A stretch of DNA of 29,160 nucleotides, from positions 1-29,160 of the forward strand of contig DASRFJ010000040.1 of assembly GCA_035651595.1 (NCBI GenBank), written 5' to 3'. The position numbers and the translations under genes were made by a program. This DNA comes from JAFARZ01 sp035651595 (GTDB taxonomy: Bacteria; Actinomycetota; Actinomycetes; Streptosporangiales; Streptosporangiaceae). Every line of letters begins with the position of its first letter. Positions within the stretch are counted from its first letter, which is position 1. Shown one piece after another: positions 24,086-29,160 of this stretch. The notes under the pieces were generated by a model. It saw only the letters and a list, made by a program, of their open reading frames with translations, ran no database searches and had not been told where the DNA came from.

Positions 24086-27000
24086 ATGCCCGTGAATAGC
24101 CCCCGGCGCGTGCTGGCCGTGCTCACCACCGGTGCCATACTCGCGTTGAACGCGATAGCGGGCACGACGGCGGCGCATGCCGCGACCGTTCGGAATGCCG
24201 CCGGGAACGCACGGACAGCCGGCCCGACGCGCGCATCAGAGGACCAGGCACTGGCCCGCGCCCGGCAGACCGGTAAGCCGGTCAACGTCACGGCGGCGGA
24301 AACCCCGACGACCATGCTGATCGCGAACCCGGACGGCAGGTTCACGCTCACCGTCACCGCGCAGCCGGTGCGCAAGCTGGCCGACGGCACCTGGCAGCCG
24401 CTGGACGCGACCTTGCGGAAGAACGCCGACGGCACGATCTCCCCGGCGCTCACCGCCACACCGCTGGTGCTGTCCGGCGGCGGGACCACTGCGCTGGCCA
24501 CCATGCGATCCGGCGCCAGTTCGCTCAGCCTGACCCTCCCCGCTTCGCTGCCGGTGCCGGTCCTCAGCGGCGCTACCGCCACCTACCAATCCGTGCTGCC
24601 CGGGACCGACCTGGTCGTCACCGCCCACACTGACGGTGGCTTCAGCGACGTGTACGTCGTGCACGACGCGGCCGCGGCCGCGGATCCCCGGCTCGCCGCC
24701 CTGCTGACCGCTTCGATGGCCACCAGCGGCCTCGCCGTCAGCAGCGACCCGCACGGCGACGTCACCGCACGCGACGCCAAGGGCGCACTGGTCTTCGGCG
24801 CCGCCGCGCCGGCCATGTGGGATTCGGCCACCAAGCCAGGCACCGCCAGGTCAACTCCCCTTGCCGCCGACGCCGGCGCGCACCACGGCACCCTTGCCGT
24901 GAGCCTGTCCGGCAAGACCATGCGACTGGTCCCGGACGCGTCCGTGCTGCGCGGGCAGCACACGGTGTTCCCGGTGTTCATCGATCCGACGTGGACCGGG
25001 GGAAAGGTCAGCTGGTCCACCCCGTCGCAGAACTTTCCCACCGACCCGCACTGGAACTCCTCCGCCGAGTCCCAAGGGCTGATGCAGGTCGGCGATTCCC
25101 CGACCGGTTTCTGGGCAGACACGCTGATCAACTTCAGCCTGCCGCTGAGCCTGCTCGGCCCGGAGGGCACCAGCGACGACATCCAGACGGCGACCTTCTA
25201 CATCACCAACGTCGCCGCCAACAACTGCACCGCGCAGACGGTGGACGTGTACGCCCCCTCGGCCACGCTCAGCCAGAGCAACGACAACTGGAACAGCTGG
25301 TTCACGCAGAACAGGTCGCTCGGCGGCGCCGTGGGCACCGCGTCGTTCGCGCACGGCTGGAGTTCGTCCTGCCCGGCCTCGTCGGTGTCCTTCGGGCTGT
25401 CCACCGGCTGGATCACCAGCGACGTCAAAGCGGGCAAGGCCACGCAGACCCTGGCGCTGGCCGGCACCTCGTACGGCGCGGAGCAGTTCACCGGCAACGG
25501 CACGAACCAGAACGACTACGAGGTGTTCTCCCCGCAGACCACTAACCCCGTCACCCCGGCCCTGTCGATAACGTTCATGCACGCCCCGGCCACCCCGACC
25601 GGGCTGTACACCTCCCCCAACGCCAGCACGATCGGCAAGGGCGACGTGACGCTGTACGCCCCGGTGCACGACCCGGATGGCGGCACGCTCACGACCACGA
25701 TCACCGCCTACGTCACCGGCCACACCGGCGAGGTGATCAAGAGCGCCGCCATCCCGACGGGTTCTGGCACCACGGCCGTGCTGCGGATCCCCGAGGCCAC
25801 CCTCGTCGCCGACGTCACCTCCAGCACCTTCGGCGGGTTGCCGTCGAGCACCACGATGAAAGTGACCTGGTACGCCACGGTCTCCAACGGCAATCACAGC
25901 CAGGATGCGACGTCCGCTCTCCAGGCGTTCACCTACGACATCTCCCAGCCCGGCGCCCCCGGCATCTTCCTTGACTCCGCCCTCGGCACGGCGTGCACCC
26001 GCACGGACACGACCTCGTTCACCTATACCGTGGGCACGCCGGCCAGCTTCTACTTCGCGCCCGCCGCCACCGACAAGGGCACGCCGTCGGGTTACACCTA
26101 CCAGCTCAACAACGGCGAGCCGGTCAGCCTCCCGGCGAGCGGGGGCAAGGTCACGGCGACCATCACGCCCACCGCACAGACAAACATCCTCACCGTATAC
26201 GCGTTCAGCCCGGGCGGCAACATCGGGCAGCAGCAGTCCTGCGTGATCATCGCGGCCGCGGCCGCACCACAGGCCGACGGCGATGTGACCGGCGACGGCA
26301 ACGCCGACCTGCTGGTGCCGGGCGCGGGCAGCACCTCGCTGCCCGCCGGCCTCTGGCTCGCGGCGGGCACCGGCGGCGGCGCCATCTCCCCCGCCGCCGC
26401 GAACATCGGCCTGAAGGGCACCGGGCGCAACTCCGCCCAGAGCCCGGCGGACTGGACCGGAACACAGGTCATCACCGGCCAGTTCCAAGGTGACGGATTC
26501 AACGACGTGCTCGACTACTATCCGTCCACCAACGGAACCGCCGCGTGCTCCGGCCAGATCCTGGCCACGTACGGCCAGGCGCTGCCGCTGGATCCGGTGA
26601 CAGGGAGCCAGGCCGACGTGTCCCCCGGCGTCTTCACGTATTACGTGTACGACGCGACCACGCAGTCCGACACGCCCGTGTGCGCCTCGTCCAGCGCCAG
26701 CGGCGGCAACATGTTCGCGGCCGAGAACGGCGCGAGCGGCGTGGCCACGAGTTACGAAACCCCGGGCAACCCCGACCTGCTGCTCGTCGCCAACGGCTCG
26801 CTGTTCCTGGAGCCCGACGAGAACGGCGACTGGGCGGGCATCGGCGGCACCGACCCGTCATTGCAGCCCACCGAGACCGTCGACCTGTCGGACAAGAACC
26901 CGGCCGACGGGGGAAGCTGGGCCGGATGGTCCATCGCGACGACGCTGGTCCAGGACATCCCCGCGATGTTCGCGGTCAGCCCCGCCGGGGCGGTGTACTA

Positions 27001-29059
27001 CTACAGCCCGAGCGCCCTGGCCGGCCTTGCCTACCAGGTCATCAACAGCGCCACGGTCAGCGGGCTGTCGTCCCCCGTCCAGGTCGCCGCCAGCGGTTTC
27101 GGCGGCGGCACCGTCGCCGAGGTGCGGGCAGCCAGCTTCGGCGGCGGAAAGCTCGGCGTGTGGGCCGTCACCCCGAGCGGCGGGGTCTACACCTACCAGC
27201 TCAGCCCCGATGGCACCACGCTCAGCCAGCTCCCGCAGGCGGCCGGTTCGTGCCCGAAGGCCGGGCCCACCACCTGCCTGGTCACCGCTACCCACCAGTG
27301 GCCGCTCAACGACCAGGTGAGCGGCGCGGTGAGCAGCGCGGCGGACGACGCCGCCGGCGGCCTCTCGCTACAGGGGAACAGCGGCACCTCCTGGAACGAC
27401 AAGGACGGCTACTTCAACCCCGACGTGATTCTCGACGGCAGCAGCGGCGACCTCGCGACCACCGGCAAGGTGCTCGATTTGACCGGTAGCTTCACCGTCT
27501 CTGCCTGGGCCAGCCCCACGGCTGCCGGCCAGGTCCTGCTCTCCCAGGACGGCGGCTCGTCTGCGGGGCTCACCCTCGGGACGACCGGGACCGCGTGGAC
27601 ATTCGGGCTGATCACCAGCGCGGGCACCTTCGACACTGTCACCGGCGGCAGTATCCAACTCGGTCAGTGGACACAGGTAACCGCGAGCTACGACGCCGGC
27701 ACCGGCGTGATGAGCCTGTGGGTGGACGGGGTCCTGGTCGGCTACCGCACGCACACCGCCCCAGCGGCTGGCGCCACCGGCCCGTTCCACGTCGGCGATG
27801 CGCTGGCCGGCGGCAAGCGGGGCAGCTACTTCGCCGGGCAGGTCGCCATGGTCCAGGCGTGGAACCAGGCCCTGACGCCGATCACCACGCCGAGCCCGGC
27901 GAGTTACCACTACTCGCTGGCACCGACCAGGATCATGGACACCCGCAACGGCCTGGGCGGCACGACCGGCCCGGTCGCGCCGAACTCGGACACCAAGCTC
28001 AAGATCGCCGGCACCGCGGGCATCCCCGCCGCCGGGGTCACCGCGGTTGCTATCGACTTGACGCTCACCGGGCCGACCGCGTCCGGCAACGTCGCCACCT
28101 ACGCCGACGGCGACCAGCTGCCGGCCACCGCGAGCCTCAACTTCGACCCGGGCACCGTCGTCACCGACTACCAGGTCGTCCCGGTCAGCCCGGACGGCAA
28201 GATCGCGCTGCACCTGAATTCGGCGGGCACCGCACAGTTCGTCATCGACGTCACCGGCTACTTCGACACGGTGCTCGCGGCGGGCGCGCAGACCTACCAC
28301 CCGGTGACCGCCACCCGTGTCCTGGACACGCGATCGGGAATCGGCGCGCCCACCGGGCGGGTTCCGGAAGGCGGCACCGTCGCGCTCCAGGTCACGTCGT
28401 CCGGCGCCAGCCCGCTGGTACCCGCGTCCGCCACGGCGGTGGCGATCAACCTGACGGTCACGGACGAGGCCAGCGGCGGCTACCTGGCGGTCTACGCGGC
28501 CGGCGCACAACCCCCGGCACTTGACACGGCGCTCAGCTTCAGCGCGACGTCCAGCTCCATCGCGGCCGACGCCGGGGATGTCCCGCTCGGTTCCGGCGGC
28601 AAGATCGCGATAGTCAACCATGGCGGAGCGATCGACGTGATCGGCGACATCCTCGGCTACTACACGCCCGCCAGCCAGGGCGGAGACGTCTACCACGCCA
28701 CCAATCCCACGCGGCTGGCCGACACCCGTGACGGGGTGGGCGGCGCACTCGGCCCGGTCGGCGCCGGCGCTAGCTATCCGATCCCCGGCACCAGCGTGCG
28801 GCAGATCACCACCGCGGCGGCGCCGGTCCTCATGCTGAACGTGACGGTCACCCAGCCGTCCATGCGGGGCAACCTGGTCGCCTTCCCCGGCGGCACCGCC
28901 CAGCCCGGCACCAGCGACCTCAACTGGAACGCCGCCGAGACGATCGCGAACTCCGTCCCGGTCGCGGGCGGCGCCGGCGGCGATATCACGATCCTCAACA
29001 ACTCGACGGGCACCATTCACCTGGTCATCGACTGCAGCGGCTTCTTCGCGAGCACCTAG
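24086..29059 (+). CDS. Secreted DNRLRE/FG-GAP/LamG protein with three C-terminal tandem modules
   Basis: A 1657-aa protein with a signal peptide (NSPRRVLAVLTTGAILALNA...AAHAATV). The ATG at 24086 is used although its ribosome binding site is weak. In order: an N-terminal region of the type found with RHS proteins (GKPVNVTAAETPTT...VLPGTDLVVTAHTDGGFS, here as TGKPVNVTAAETPTT and PGTDLVVTAHTDGGFS); a DNRLRE-like domain (~320-470, AQTVDVYAPSATLSQSNDNW); FG-GAP/VCBS-like segments (DGDVTGDGNADLLVPG near 731, GQFQGDGFNDVLDYY near 799); a LamG jelly roll (~1065-1268); and three copies of a ~122-132-residue module starting at 1274, 1404 and 1536 with the motif P/A-TR-x-x-DTR-x-G-x-G and ending GYF, GYY or GFF. 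It probably sits at the surface and binds carbohydrate or protein. It diverges from the RHS gene. Confidence 0.87.
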   Translation: MPVNSPRRVLAVLTTGAILALNAIAGTTAAHAATVRNAAGNARTAGPTRASEDQALARARQTGKPVNVTAAETPTTMLIANPDGRFTLTVTAQPVRKLADGTWQPLDATLRKNADGTISPALTATPLVLSGGGTTALATMRSGASSLSLTLPASLPVPVLSGATATYQSVLPGTDLVVTAHTDGGFSDVYVVHDAAAAADPRLAALLTASMATSGLAVSSDPHGDVTARDAKGALVFGAAAPAMWDSATKPGTARSTPLAADAGAHHGTLAVSLSGKTMRLVPDASVLRGQHTVFPVFIDPTWTGGKVSWSTPSQNFPTDPHWNSSAESQGLMQVGDSPTGFWADTLINFSLPLSLLGPEGTSDDIQTATFYITNVAANNCTAQTVDVYAPSATLSQSNDNWNSWFTQNRSLGGAVGTASFAHGWSSSCPASSVSFGLSTGWITSDVKAGKATQTLALAGTSYGAEQFTGNGTNQNDYEVFSPQTTNPVTPALSITFMHAPATPTGLYTSPNASTIGKGDVTLYAPVHDPDGGTLTTTITAYVTGHTGEVIKSAAIPTGSGTTAVLRIPEATLVADVTSSTFGGLPSSTTMKVTWYATVSNGNHSQDATSALQAFTYDISQPGAPGIFLDSALGTACTRTDTTSFTYTVGTPASFYFAPAATDKGTPSGYTYQLNNGEPVSLPASGGKVTATITPTAQTNILTVYAFSPGGNIGQQQSCVIIAAAAAPQADGDVTGDGNADLLVPGAGSTSLPAGLWLAAGTGGGAISPAAANIGLKGTGRNSAQSPADWTGTQVITGQFQGDGFNDVLDYYPSTNGTAACSGQILATYGQALPLDPVTGSQADVSPGVFTYYVYDATTQSDTPVCASSSASGGNMFAAENGASGVATSYETPGNPDLLLVANGSLFLEPDENGDWAGIGGTDPSLQPTETVDLSDKNPADGGSWAGWSIATTLVQDIPAMFAVSPAGAVYYYSPSALAGLAYQVINSATVSGLSSPVQVAASGFGGGTVAEVRAASFGGGKLGVWAVTPSGGVYTYQLSPDGTTLSQLPQAAGSCPKAGPTTCLVTATHQWPLNDQVSGAVSSAADDAAGGLSLQGNSGTSWNDKDGYFNPDVILDGSSGDLATTGKVLDLTGSFTVSAWASPTAAGQVLLSQDGGSSAGLTLGTTGTAWTFGLITSAGTFDTVTGGSIQLGQWTQVTASYDAGTGVMSLWVDGVLVGYRTHTAPAAGATGPFHVGDALAGGKRGSYFAGQVAMVQAWNQALTPITTPSPASYHYSLAPTRIMDTRNGLGGTTGPVAPNSDTKLKIAGTAGIPAAGVTAVAIDLTLTGPTASGNVATYADGDQLPATASLNFDPGTVVTDYQVVPVSPDGKIALHLNSAGTAQFVIDVTGYFDTVLAAGAQTYHPVTATRVLDTRSGIGAPTGRVPEGGTVALQVTSSGASPLVPASATAVAINLTVTDEASGGYLAVYAAGAQPPALDTALSFSATSSSIAADAGDVPLGSGGKIAIVNHGGAIDVIGDILGYYTPASQGGDVYHATNPTRLADTRDGVGGALGPVGAGASYPIPGTSVRQITTAAAPVLMLNVTVTQPSMRGNLVAFPGGTAQPGTSDLNWNAAETIANSVPVAGGAGGDITILNNSTGTIHLVIDCSGFFAST

Positions 29060-29068
29060 CGCCCCAAA

Positions 29069-29160
29069 TTCCCCCTCCCTCCCCCGCCTCGCCCCGCCCG
29101 TCCCTCCCCCCGCCCCCTGCCCCCTGCCCCGCGCCCCCGTCCCTCCGCCCGCCCTCGCCC
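29069..29160 (+). other. C-rich A-free tract after the last stop codon
   Basis: Over the final 92 bases there is no A, and runs of C (ccccc, cccccc) dominate with few G on the plus strand. A C-rich, G-poor transcript tail is the kind of site Rho uses, so a factor-dependent terminator for the upstream gene is possible. The tract runs to the window edge. Confidence 0.5.

Noticed and set aside
24851..26488. 545-codon minus-strand frame within the LamG-protein gene
   Set aside because: Same shadow pattern; the plus-strand product has clear domains.
27368..29020. 550-codon minus-strand frame over the triple module
   Set aside because: The plus strand encodes three related modules, so this is an antisense shadow.

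Overview
The window is a 29-kb piece of very GC-rich DNA. GTG starts, alanine/proline-rich secretion signals and large secreted multidomain proteins point to a filamentous actinomycete (Actinomycetota); the genus cannot be read from the sequence. I count 13 well-supported protein genes, one weak small ORF and several inverted repeats that look like terminators or operators. No rRNA, tRNA, CRISPR array or intact insertion sequence was recognised.

Region 1 (1-7550) holds two same-strand genes for large secreted proteins of the subtilase world. The first is cut by the window edge. It has the propeptide-like, PA-like and C-terminal beta domains typical of actinomycete S8 peptidases but no visible catalytic domain. 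The second (3039-7172) is a probable peptidase with a sedolisin (S53)-like E-x3-D / Asp / GTSASAP set and a beta-rich C-terminal half. It ends in a perfect hairpin, followed by a long inverted repeat and a decayed partial copy of the gene's own 3' end.

Region 2 (7555-13040) is a set of small regulatory and metabolic units. It contains an overlapping minus-strand operon (ABC ATPase, ABC-2 permease, XRE regulator), a small secreted Cys-containing protein, a WYL-domain regulator divergent from a VOC protein across a perfect palindrome, and a stand-alone alternative-oxidase-like di-iron protein that keeps all six predicted metal ligands.

Region 3 (13041-17258) has a secreted CocE/NonD-type alpha/beta hydrolase behind a long intergenic region with palindromes, then a striking 21-bp perfect inverted repeat, then a compact XRE-HTH/NB-ARC regulator.

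Region 4 (17259-29059) is a divergent pair of giant secreted proteins. One is a 2206-aa RHS/YD-repeat protein with an unrecognised ~300-residue C-terminal tail and no neighbouring immunity gene. The other is a 1657-aa DNRLRE/FG-GAP/LamG protein ending in three copies of a ~125-residue module. They share a promoter region with a palindrome and a repeated 9-mer. The NB-ARC gene meets the RHS gene tail to tail with no base between the stop codons. The most promising under-described unit is this block: NB-ARC regulator, RHS protein with unknown tail, and LamG/triple-repeat partner.
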